In this document: positions 35,930 to 43,745 of the stretch, in pieces
How the letters are laid out: each line of letters starts with the position of its first letter
Position numbering within the stretch: position 1 is the stretch's first letter
Origin: Blautia sp. MSJ-19
GTDB lineage: Bacteria > Bacillota > Clostridia > Lachnospirales > Lachnospiraceae
NCBI RefSeq assembly: GCF_018918125.1
Contig: NZ_JAHLQA010000042.1
Span: 62,001 to 126,000 of the forward strand
DNA: 64,000 nt
Direction of reading: 5' to 3'
Position numbers and translations under genes: made by a program
Notes under the pieces: model-generated
What the model saw: the letters and a program-made list of their open reading frames with translations, nothing else
Databases searched by the model: none
What the model was told of the DNA's origin: nothing

Positions 35930-36310
35930 ATGAAAATGATCATAGGTGGAGCGTTTCAGGGAAAGTCAGCTCTTGCAAAAAAAGAATATCCGAAGATTGA
36001 CTGGGTCAATGGCGAAGAGGCAGACTGGGCTGCTGTCAGAAAGGCACAGGGAATCCTTAATTTTCATGCATTCATTCGAAGAGAGATGAAGGAAGGCAAA
36101 GATGTCAGGGAGCTGGCAGAATGGCTGATCGACTGTAATCCGGAGGTGATACTGGTATCGGATGAGGTTGGATACGGTGTTGTGCCGATGGATGCATTTG
36201 ACCGTGCATACAGGGAAGCAGTAGGAAGGATCTGTACAAAACTTGCAGCATACAGTTGTGAAGTGACACGAGTCGTATGCGGAATCGGGACGGTGATCAA
36301 ACATGCTTAA
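35930..36310 (+). CDS. Short CobU-like protein
   Basis: 126 residues. A P-loop-like GGAFQGKSALAKKEY opens the protein. The end (LVSDEVGYGVVPMDAFDRAYREAVGRICTKLA, then VTRVVCGIG) closely follows the C-terminal half of CobU. The middle is much shorter than in true CobU. The neighbouring full-length CobU has lost the standard NEVG..IVP motif that this protein retains. The two may share the task, or this may be an ATP-binding paralogue with another role. It overlaps cobC by eight bases. Confidence 0.75.
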   Translation: MKMIIGGAFQGKSALAKKEYPKIDWVNGEEADWAAVRKAQGILNFHAFIRREMKEGKDVRELAEWLIDCNPEVILVSDEVGYGVVPMDAFDRAYREAVGRICTKLAAYSCEVTRVVCGIGTVIKHA

Positions 36311-36911
36311 AATCTGGCTGATCCGCCATGGGATGACAGAGGGGAACCGTCATCAGAGATATATCGGAGTGACAGATGAGCCTTTGTGTCCGGAAGGCAG
36401 AGAACGGTTAAAAGTATTTAGCTATCCGCATGTGCAGACGCTTTTTGTAAGTCCGCTCCGTCGCTGTCAGGAAACAGCGGAGATTCTTTTTCCAGGAGAG
36501 AGGATGCGGATCATTGATCAGCTCGCGGAATGTGATTTTGGAGACTTTGAGAATAAAAATTATAAAGAACTTTCAGGGGATCCAAGATATCAGGCATGGA
36601 TCGACAGCAATGGAATCCTGGCATTCCCGGGTGGTGAGAGCAAGGAGGAATGTGCTGCACGTAATCTGGAAGGCTTCCAGAGGGCAGTGACAGCCTGCAT
36701 CAGAGAAAATGTTTCTGAGGCGGCGTTGGTCGTTCATGGCGGTACGATCATGAATATAATGGAAGCATATGCGTATCCGAAGAAAGAATTTTATGAGTGG
36801 CATGTTGGCAATGGATGCGGATATCTGGTGGAACTGGACCCGGTTCTGTGGAAAAAGGACCGACGGGCACTGCAGGTACTGGAGAGCAGGGATGGAAAGA
36901 ACATCGAATAA
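36303..36911 (+). CDS. cobC: Histidine phosphatase, probable alpha-ribazole phosphatase
   Basis: 202 residues of the phosphoglycerate-mutase-like phosphatase family. The catalytic LIRHGMTEGN is at residues 5-14, the second active-site region is ECDFGDFENKNYKEL, and the second catalytic His is in LVVHGGTIM. In CobC the enzyme removes phosphate from alpha-ribazole phosphate. Context, at the end of cobT-cobU-cobS, is what favours that role over other phosphatases. Confidence 0.88.
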   Translation: MLKIWLIRHGMTEGNRHQRYIGVTDEPLCPEGRERLKVFSYPHVQTLFVSPLRRCQETAEILFPGERMRIIDQLAECDFGDFENKNYKELSGDPRYQAWIDSNGILAFPGGESKEECAARNLEGFQRAVTACIRENVSEAALVVHGGTIMNIMEAYAYPKKEFYEWHVGNGCGYLVELDPVLWKKDRRALQVLESRDGKNIE

Positions 36912-36994
36912 ACAGGTTTAAGTTAAATGCCGGCATATATTTTTAACAGGAATTACTTTTCAGATGGCAGAATCTATGCTATACTGAGCGAAGC

Positions 36995-37026
36995 GACGGA
37001 GCAGAGGATTGTTCCGTCCTTTTTTT
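36995..37026 (+). terminator. Rho-independent terminator after the cobalamin genes
   Basis: Stem GACGGAGCA/TGTTCCGTC (one G-T pair), six-base loop, then C and seven T. A weak promoter-like TATACT lies just before it at 36980-36985. The 270 bases between cobC and ssnA hold this terminator and the ssnA promoter. Confidence 0.8.
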
Positions 37027-37077
37027 GTTTATGCCTACAAAATTTTTTTGAATACCAAAAAGAAATTGCTAACCAGG

Positions 37078-37106
37078 TTGAAATACGATGCAAAGTATGT
37101 TACATT
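37078..37106 (+). promoter_or_regulatory. Promoter of the ssnA-ygfK-xdhD operon
   Basis: TTGAAA, 17 bases ending in TATGT, then TACATT. The TATGTTACA block is shared with the xdhA promoter at 43535-43564. It gives a leader of about 70 bases before ssnA. Confidence 0.6.
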
Positions 37107-37184
37107 ATATAGTATAAAACACCGAAAACTTATGAAAAATCCCACTATCAATTGGAAAAATTTCACAAGGCAGGGAGGAACGAT

Positions 37185-38516
37185 ATGTTAGTTATTGGAA
37201 ACGGAAGAATGATCACACGGGACGCGTCCAATGCTTTTCTTGAAAATGGAGCAGTGGCAGTGGATGGTAACACCATTAAAATGGTGGGGGTAACTGATGA
37301 AATAAAGAGAGCTTATCCTGATGCTGAGTTTGTAGATGCGCACGGCGGAATCATTATGCCTGCTTTTATTAACGCACATGAACATATCTACAGTGCTTTT
37401 GCGAGAGGGTTAAATGTCAACGGATATAATCCGAAAGGCTTCCTGGATATTCTGGACGGTATGTGGTGGAACATTGACCGTCATCTGACTCTGGAGCAGA
37501 CGAAGCTTTCTGCTTATGCAACTTACATCGATTCGATCAAGAACGGTGTGACAACGGTATTTGACCATCATGCAAGCTTTGGTCACATCACAGGTTCTCT
37601 GAATGCGATCGAGGAAGCTGCGAAGGATCTTGGTGTCCGTACCTGTCTGTGTTATGAAATCTCAGACAGAGACGGCATGGACAAATCCCGGGAATCCGTG
37701 ATGGAGAACGTAAACTTCATCAAACATGCGAAGCAGGATGACAGCGATATGCTGGCAGCAATGATGGGTATGCATGCATCCTTTACGATTTCAGATGAAA
37801 CGATGGAACTTTGTAATGCGCTGAAACCAGAAGGTGTTGGATATCATATTCACGTGGCAGAGGGAATCTATGATCTTCACCAGTGTCTGAAAGAACACAA
37901 CAAACGAATCGTAGATCGGCTGTATGACTGGAATATACTTGGACCGAAAACACTGCTGGGACATTGTATCTATATCAATGAGCATGAGATGGAGCTGATC
38001 AAAGAGACAGACACCATGGTCGTACACAACCCGGAATCCAATATGGGAAATGCCTGCGGATGTCCTCCAACGATGGAACTGGTACATAAGGGAATTCTGA
38101 CAGGACTTGGAACCGATGGTTATACACACGATATGATGGAATCCTGGAAGGTGGCAAACATTCTCCATAAGCATCATCTCTGTGATCCGACTGCCGCATG
38201 GGGCGAAGTTCCGCAGATGCTGTTTGAGGGAAATGCAAAGATTGCAAACCGTTACTTTAAGAAGGAACTCGGCGTACTTAAAGAAGGTGCAGCAGCAGAC
38301 GTGATCGTTATTGATTATGATCCGCTGACACCGATGGATGCATCTAATTGCAATGGACATCTTCTGTTTGGTGTAAACGGAAGTATGGTACAGACAACGG
38401 TATGTAACGGAAAAGTGCTTATGAAAGATCGAGAAGTGCTTGTATGTGATGAAGCCAAAGTTATGGCAGACTGCCGGCAGGCTGCAAAAGAACTTGCAGA
38501 GGACATCAACAGATAA
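37185..38516 (+). CDS. ssnA: Putative aminohydrolase SsnA
   Basis: Member of the amidohydrolase superfamily (443 residues), related to guanine and chlorohydrolase-type deaminases, found with selenium-dependent molybdenum hydroxylases. Metal ligands are visible: NAHEHIYSAF near residue 60, the His of HIHVAEG, HCIYINE, and the Asp in LGTDGYTHDM. By genetic work on gut purine degraders it is required for anaerobic urate/purine breakdown, probably at a ring-opened or dihydro intermediate; the exact reaction is not settled from sequence. A TTG start at 37152 is possible, but ATG 37185 has GGGAGG at correct distance. First gene of a four-gene operon. Confidence 0.92.
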   Translation: MLVIGNGRMITRDASNAFLENGAVAVDGNTIKMVGVTDEIKRAYPDAEFVDAHGGIIMPAFINAHEHIYSAFARGLNVNGYNPKGFLDILDGMWWNIDRHLTLEQTKLSAYATYIDSIKNGVTTVFDHHASFGHITGSLNAIEEAAKDLGVRTCLCYEISDRDGMDKSRESVMENVNFIKHAKQDDSDMLAAMMGMHASFTISDETMELCNALKPEGVGYHIHVAEGIYDLHQCLKEHNKRIVDRLYDWNILGPKTLLGHCIYINEHEMELIKETDTMVVHNPESNMGNACGCPPTMELVHKGILTGLGTDGYTHDMMESWKVANILHKHHLCDPTAAWGEVPQMLFEGNAKIANRYFKKELGVLKEGAAADVIVIDYDPLTPMDASNCNGHLLFGVNGSMVQTTVCNGKVLMKDREVLVCDEAKVMADCRQAAKELAEDINR

Positions 38517-38566
38517 AGTCTGACAATTACTATTTTTGTATTGGACCTTACAGGGAGGAATAAAAT

Positions 38567-40321
38567 ATGAGTGATATTATGAAAAGCATTCCATTTGGAC
38601 AGCTTATGGAATGGATTCTGGAAGAACATAAAAAAACCGGGCAGATTTTTGGCATTCAGAAGGCTTATGTAGCAGATGTTTCTAAAACTGTTGAGATTTT
38701 TGGAAGAAAACTTGAGAATCCGGTCGGACCGGCAGCAGGTCCGCACACACAGCTTGCACAGAATCTTGTGGCAGCTTACTATGCAGGTGCGAGATTTTTT
38801 GAGTTAAAGACAGTACAGAAGATGGACGGACCGGAGCTTTCCGCATGTATTCCAAAACCGTGTATCGTGGCAGAGGATGAGGCATATAACTGCGAATGGT
38901 CCACAGAACTTTACGTTCCACAGGCGATGGGTGAATATATCAAGGGCTGGATGGCACTTCACGTGATCTCCAAAGAATTCGGACTTGGAAGCCCGGACGG
39001 ATTTCAGTTCAACATGTCCTGCGGCTACAACCTGGAAGGAATCAAGGATAAGAAGATCGACGATTTTATCGAAGGGCTCAAAGATGCCCGCGATACAGAA
39101 GTTTTCAAAGAATGTAAGACATGGCTTCTCGATCATGCAGACCTCTTTGAGCATGTGACAAAAGAGGATATTGAGACAATTCCGTCAGAAATCTGTAATT
39201 CCATCACACTTTCTACCATGCACGGATGTCCTCCGCAGGAGATCGAAAATATTGTTATGTATCTCCTCAAAGAAAAACACATCAACACCTATGTAAAATG
39301 CAACCCGACACTTCTCGGTTATGAATTTGTCCGTAAGGCAATGGACGATCTGGGATATGACTACATGGCATTTACAGATTTCCATTTCAAGGATGATTTA
39401 CAGTATGAGGATGCTGTTCCGATGCTGAAACGTCTCAAAGAAACAGCAGCACAGGAAGGACTTTCCTTCGGTGTGAAACTGACCAATACCTTCCCGGTAG
39501 ATATCAAACGCCAGGAGCTTCCGGGTGAGGAGATGTATATGTCCGGTAAGGCACTGTTCCCGCTTTCCATCACAGTGGCAGCACGTCTTGCAGAATCTTT
39601 TGACGGTGAGCTTCCAATGTCCTTCTCAGGCGGAGCTGACCAGAAGAATATCGATCAGATCGTGGGCTGCGGCATCTGGCCGGTCACAGTGGCAACCGTT
39701 CTTCTCAAACCGGGCGGATACAAATGGATGACCCGCATTGCAGAGAAAGCAGATGAGTGCGAAGTTGGAGAATGCGGCAAAGTCAAAGTAGAAGAAGTGA
39801 AGAAACTTGCAGAAGCTTCTCTTGCCGATGCACATTACCAGAAGAGCGCAAAGAAAGCAGCAGGAAAGAGAAAAGAAGAGAAATCTCCGCTTCTTGACTG
39901 CCTTAAGAAAAAAGATGCGCCGGACAAAAAAGAGTTCACAGCACACAAACGTGTATGCGGAAACTGTGCAGACGTATGTCCGAACCGTGCGAATGTCCTG
40001 ATCGAAGTACCGGAGATGGAACTTCTGCAGATCCTTCATGTAGACTATATGTGCAACGAATGCGGCAACTGCCGTTCCTTCTGCCAGTATGCAGGAGCAC
40101 CATATAAGGACAAATTCACTTTATTTGCAACAGAAGAAGACATGAAAGACAGCGCAAACAATGGTTTCACTGTACTGAATGCAGAAAGTAAAGAAGTAAA
40201 AGTACGTATTGGAGACAAAGAAGAAATCGTAAAAGCAGATCAGCCGTCCGGCATTCTCACAGGAGGACTGTCACAGCTTATCTGCACAGTAATCAATGAC
40301 TATGCTTACCTGTTGATGTGA
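38567..40321 (+). CDS. ygfK: YgfK, short form lacking the FAD/NAD(P)H domain
   Basis: 584 residues. The N-terminal part matches YgfK: a dihydroorotate-dehydrogenase-like barrel beginning IPFGQLMEWILEEHKKTG, with NPVGPAAGPHTQLAQN. E. coli-type YgfK has about 1030 residues because a glutamate-synthase-small-chain-like FAD/NAD(P)H domain follows. Here the sequence reaches PLLDC and then passes through a Lys-rich linker straight to the C-terminal Fe-S part. No GxGxxG dinucleotide motif is present. Cys motifs are CGNCADVCP (only three Cys locally) and CNECGNCRSFC. It is required for purine degradation in related bacteria. It likely takes electrons from another carrier, possibly the polyferredoxin at 42971. 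Confidence 0.9.
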   Translation: MSDIMKSIPFGQLMEWILEEHKKTGQIFGIQKAYVADVSKTVEIFGRKLENPVGPAAGPHTQLAQNLVAAYYAGARFFELKTVQKMDGPELSACIPKPCIVAEDEAYNCEWSTELYVPQAMGEYIKGWMALHVISKEFGLGSPDGFQFNMSCGYNLEGIKDKKIDDFIEGLKDARDTEVFKECKTWLLDHADLFEHVTKEDIETIPSEICNSITLSTMHGCPPQEIENIVMYLLKEKHINTYVKCNPTLLGYEFVRKAMDDLGYDYMAFTDFHFKDDLQYEDAVPMLKRLKETAAQEGLSFGVKLTNTFPVDIKRQELPGEEMYMSGKALFPLSITVAARLAESFDGELPMSFSGGADQKNIDQIVGCGIWPVTVATVLLKPGGYKWMTRIAEKADECEVGECGKVKVEEVKKLAEASLADAHYQKSAKKAAGKRKEEKSPLLDCLKKKDAPDKKEFTAHKRVCGNCADVCPNRANVLIEVPEMELLQILHVDYMCNECGNCRSFCQYAGAPYKDKFTLFATEEDMKDSANNGFTVLNAESKEVKVRIGDKEEIVKADQPSGILTGGLSQLICTVINDYAYLLM

Positions 40322-40341
40322 AAACAGCCTGCTGAAAAGCA

Positions 40342-40366
40342 TCTGTGGTATCGTGATACCATCAGA
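40342..40366 (+). other. Intercistronic hairpin between ygfK and xdhD
   Basis: TGGTATC-GT-GATACCA, extended by TCTG/CAGA with one bulged base, about 11 pairs, with no T-run. It may protect an mRNA end or set the ratio of the two proteins. Confidence 0.65.
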
Positions 40367-40386
40367 CAGGAAAAGGAGAATCCACT

Positions 40387-42969
40387 ATGGCAATATTTAA
40401 AGTAAATGGACAAAGTGTTCAGCCGGAGAAGAATCAGAAACTCTTAAGATTCCTCCGTGATGAACTTCATCTGACATCTGTAAAAGACGGATGCAGTGAG
40501 GGCGCATGTGGAGCCTGTACAGTGATCATTGATGGAAAAACCTGCAAAGCATGTGTCCCGGATACAGATTCCCTGGACGGAAGAGAAATCATAACCGTAG
40601 AGGGACTGACAGGATGGGAGCAGCAGGTATACACCTATGCATATGGAAAGGCCGGAGCAGTACAGTGTGGATTCTGCATTCCTGGAATGGTAATGTGTAC
40701 GAAAGCACTTCTCGATGAAAATATGGAGCCTACGGACGACGAGATCCGATATGCGCTGCGCAATAACTATTGCCGCTGCACAGGATACGTAAAGATCATG
40801 GATGCCGTCCGTCTGGCAGCAAAGATATTAAAAGCAGGCGAAATTCCAGATGATGGTGACCCGAACTGGACACTTGGCAATCGCGTGGCAAGGATCGATG
40901 TAGAGGAGAAAGTCCTCGGATACGGCAAATATCCGGACGATTTTTATCTGGATGGCATGCTTTACGGAGTCGCTCTCCGAAGTAAATATGCACGTGCGAG
41001 AGTGCTTTCCATCGATACTTCCAAAGCAAAAGCACTTCCGGGAGTGGAAGCGGTTGTAACTGCTGAGGATATCCCGGGTGAGAACAAGATCGGTCATCTG
41101 AAGCATGACCAGTACACCCTGATCCCGGTCGGCTCTCTTGTACATTATCTTGGCGATGCGATCGCACTCGTAGCGGCAAAAGACCGTGAAACTGCAGAAA
41201 AAGCGGTCAAACTTATCAAGGTAGAGTATGAGGTGCTTCCTCATGTACATACGATCGAGGCGGCAGCAGCACCGGATGCACCGAAGGTTTTTGATGAAGA
41301 AGAAAACAATATCTGTGCACACAAGCATATCAGCAGGGGAAATGCAGAAGAAGCGATCCGAAATTCCAAATATGTGATCTCTCATCATTTTGAGACTCCG
41401 TGGACGGAACATGCTTTTCTGGAACCGGAATGTGCCGTTGCTTTTTATGATGAGGACGGAGATGTTTTTATTTATTCGACAGATCAGTCCGCACACCAGA
41501 CATTGCATGAATGTTCCCTGGTGCTTGGAACAGATAAGGTCAAAGTACAGAATGCACTTGTAGGTGGCGGTTTTGGCGGCAAGGAGGACATGACGGTACA
41601 GCATCTGGCTGCCCTTCTTACTTATGTGACGAAGAAACCGGTCAAGGTCAAGCTGTCCAGAGCGGAATCCCTTCTGGTTCACCCGAAACGTCATCCATTT
41701 TATATGGACATGACGATGGGATGCGATGAAGAAGGCAATATCATGGGCGTAAAAGCAAGCGTCACTTCGGACACAGGAGCGTTTGCTTCTCTTGGCGGTC
41801 CTGTGTTGGAACGTGCCTGCACCCATGCAGCAGGTCCGTACCATTACGAAAACTTTGAAATCGAGGGAACTGCTTACTATACAAATAATCCGCCGGCAGG
41901 AGCTTTCCGGGGATTTGGTGTTACGCAGACTTGTTTTGCAACAGAAACATTACTGAATATGATGGCGGATAAGGTTGGCATCACACCGTGGGAGATCCGC
42001 TACCGCAATGCAATCCGCCCGGGCGAGGTACTTCCGAATGGTCAGATCGTGGATGATTCCACAGGACTGGTGGAAACACTGGAAGCCGTCAAAGAAGATT
42101 ATGATGCAGCGATGGCAGCAGGAAAACCGGTCGGAATCGGCTGTGCAATGAAAAATGCCGGTGTCGGTGTTGGTATTCCGGATACTGGTCGTGTGAAACT
42201 GATCGTGGAGGATGATGAGAAACTTCATATTTATTCCGGAGCTTCCTGTATCGGTCAGGGCCTTGGAACCGTTCTCGTGCAGATGGTTGTAACGAATACG
42301 GATCTGAAACATGAGGATATTGTATATGAACGAAGCAATACCTGGATCTCGCCGGATTCCGGAACGACTTCCGGTTCCAGACAGACCCTGATCACTGGGG
42401 AAGCCTGTCGAAGAGCCTGCGAGAAACTGATGGAAGACAGAAGAGCCGGCAGGGAACTTAAGGATATGAAGGGAATTGTATACTACGGAGAGTACCTGGC
42501 AAAGACAGATCCGCTTGGCGCAAATGTGCCGAACCCGGTATCCCATGTTGCATATGGATATGCGACTCAGATGTGTGTCCTGGACAAAAAGACCGGAAAA
42601 TTAGAACACATCGTAGCGGCACATGATGTCGGCAAGGCAGTCAATCCGTTGTCCTGTGAAGGTCAGATCGAGGGCGGTGTGGTCATGTCCATGGGTTACG
42701 CCCTTAGGGAGCAGTATCCGATCGATGAGAACTGCAAACCGATACAGAAGTATGGTTCTCTCAGATTATTCCGTTCTCATGAAGTTCCGAAGATCAAAGC
42801 GATCGTTGTAGATAAGCCGGGCCTGAAAGTAGCGTGCGGTGCAATTGGTATCGGAGAGATCACTTCGATTCCTACAGCACCGGCGATCGCAGATGCATAT
42901 TTCCGCTATGACGGAATCCGCAGATACAGTTTACCGCTTTCAGACACACCATACGAAAGGAAGGGTTGA
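40387..42969 (+). CDS. xdhD: Selenium-dependent xanthine dehydrogenase-type molybdenum hydroxylase (XdhD-like)
   Basis: 860 residues, a fusion of an N-terminal 2Fe-2S subunit (residues 1-160: CSEGACGAC, CGFCIPGM, CRCTGY) with the molybdenum catalytic subunit, and no FAD domain. Catalytic-domain motifs are GGGFGGKED and GAFRGFGVTQ, which retain both the Glu and the Arg that hold purine in xanthine dehydrogenases, and the C-terminal GAIGIGEIT with the catalytic Glu. This agrees with purine hydroxylation and with the selenium-dependent xanthine dehydrogenase family. It sits after ygfK and two bases before a polyferredoxin gene, a likely electron acceptor in the absence of FAD. Confidence 0.93.
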   Translation: MAIFKVNGQSVQPEKNQKLLRFLRDELHLTSVKDGCSEGACGACTVIIDGKTCKACVPDTDSLDGREIITVEGLTGWEQQVYTYAYGKAGAVQCGFCIPGMVMCTKALLDENMEPTDDEIRYALRNNYCRCTGYVKIMDAVRLAAKILKAGEIPDDGDPNWTLGNRVARIDVEEKVLGYGKYPDDFYLDGMLYGVALRSKYARARVLSIDTSKAKALPGVEAVVTAEDIPGENKIGHLKHDQYTLIPVGSLVHYLGDAIALVAAKDRETAEKAVKLIKVEYEVLPHVHTIEAAAAPDAPKVFDEEENNICAHKHISRGNAEEAIRNSKYVISHHFETPWTEHAFLEPECAVAFYDEDGDVFIYSTDQSAHQTLHECSLVLGTDKVKVQNALVGGGFGGKEDMTVQHLAALLTYVTKKPVKVKLSRAESLLVHPKRHPFYMDMTMGCDEEGNIMGVKASVTSDTGAFASLGGPVLERACTHAAGPYHYENFEIEGTAYYTNNPPAGAFRGFGVTQTCFATETLLNMMADKVGITPWEIRYRNAIRPGEVLPNGQIVDDSTGLVETLEAVKEDYDAAMAAGKPVGIGCAMKNAGVGVGIPDTGRVKLIVEDDEKLHIYSGASCIGQGLGTVLVQMVVTNTDLKHEDIVYERSNTWISPDSGTTSGSRQTLITGEACRRACEKLMEDRRAGRELKDMKGIVYYGEYLAKTDPLGANVPNPVSHVAYGYATQMCVLDKKTGKLEHIVAAHDVGKAVNPLSCEGQIEGGVVMSMGYALREQYPIDENCKPIQKYGSLRLFRSHEVPKIKAIVVDKPGLKVACGAIGIGEITSIPTAPAIADAYFRYDGIRRYSLPLSDTPYERKG

Positions 42970-42970
42970 T

Positions 42971-43462
42971 ATGGCAGTAAAGAAACGATTTCCATACAGA
43001 GCAGCCCTTGTAGCATGTAATGGTGGATGCAGGGCAGTCAAGGGGGAAGCAGGATGCAGTGAAGGCTGTATCGGATGTGGAGCATGTGTCAGTGTATGTA
43101 AGTTTGGCGCGATCTCACTGAATGAATACGGTGTGGCAGAAGTAGATGAGGATAAATGTATTGCCTGTGGAAAATGTACAAAAGTCTGTCCGCAGGAGAT
43201 TATTCATCTGCATGAGTGCGCGAATTATATTGTTGTTAAGTGCTCCAATAAAAGCAAAGGTGCTGATGCAAAAAGACAGTGCGAGGTAAGTTGCATTGGC
43301 TGTGGAATCTGCGAAAAGACCTGTACGGCAGGAGCTATCCGAATCACAGATAACCACGCGCTGATTCAGGAAGATCTGTGCTTAAGCTGTGGAATGTGTT
43401 CTGTAAAATGTCCACGTCATGCGATTTATGATCTGCGTGGAATATTTACAAAAATAAAATGA
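42971..43462 (+). CDS. Polyferredoxin with four 4Fe-4S motifs
   Basis: 163 residues, starting one base after the xdhD stop with AAAGGAAGG upstream. The N-terminal CNGGCRAVKGEAGC is followed by four classic C-x2-C-x2-C-x3-C motifs: CIGCGACVSVC, CIACGKCTKVC, CIGCGICEKTC and CLSCGMCSVKC. The layout resembles the Fe-S part of RnfB. No membrane segment is seen. As the last gene of the operon with ygfK and xdhD, it probably carries electrons between XdhD, YgfK and the ferredoxin pool. Confidence 0.88.
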   Translation: MAVKKRFPYRAALVACNGGCRAVKGEAGCSEGCIGCGACVSVCKFGAISLNEYGVAEVDEDKCIACGKCTKVCPQEIIHLHECANYIVVKCSNKSKGADAKRQCEVSCIGCGICEKTCTAGAIRITDNHALIQEDLCLSCGMCSVKCPRHAIYDLRGIFTKIK

Positions 43463-43534
43463 CAGAATTATTATAAAATTAAATATAAAACAAACGAAAG
43501 TAAATGCAAAATATAGTGAAATAGCAGGAAAAGA

Positions 43535-43564
43535 TTGCAAATAAGCTATAAAATATGTTACACT
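43535..43564 (+). promoter_or_regulatory. Promoter of the xdhA operon
   Basis: TTGCAA, 18 bases ending in TATGT, then TACACT (extended TG-type -10). It is nearly the same as the ssnA promoter from TATGT onward. Confidence 0.6.
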
Positions 43565-43570
43565 ATGGAA

Positions 43571-43670
43571 TAAATACAAACAAAATACCTGTAGTGGAAA
43601 GTAGCATGGTTCGGAGCCGGACGTCAGTTCAGAGGGGAACAGAAGTTTCATTGGACGCGTCCGGTTTTTT
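43571..43670 (+). promoter_or_regulatory. Structured leader with intrinsic terminator before xdhA (putative attenuator)
   Basis: Between the promoter and xdhA lies a complete terminator: CCGGACG (43617-43623) pairs with CGTCCGG (43658-43664), followed by six T. A weaker GGTT/AGCC hairpin overlaps its left arm, and GTTC/GAAC pair inside the loop. About 75 bases then separate it from the xdhA ATG. Transcripts from 43565 must cross it to reach xdhA, so an attenuator or riboswitch is plausible. It could instead only terminate the upstream operon. I do not recognise a known riboswitch class. Confidence 0.5.
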
Positions 43671-43745
43671 GTATCTAAAAAGATTCTTTAAAGGTTTATA
43701 TTAAAAAGATTTGCTTCAAAAATATTATGAAGAAGGTGAGAGATC

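Noticed and set aside
36980-37026. Small RNA between a TATACT box and the terminator
   Set aside because: The transcript would be only about 35 bases and the -35 element is poor; the hairpin is explained as the cobC terminator.
38567-40321. YgfK truncated by a frameshift
   Set aside because: The single frame keeps both the N-terminal barrel and the C-terminal Fe-S segment, and no leftover FAD-domain sequence is seen, so this is an internal domain absence.
43571-43670. Known purine, Moco, THF or ykkC-type riboswitch before xdhA
   Set aside because: I could not match the conserved core of any of these classes by eye; only a terminator and weak hairpins are supported.
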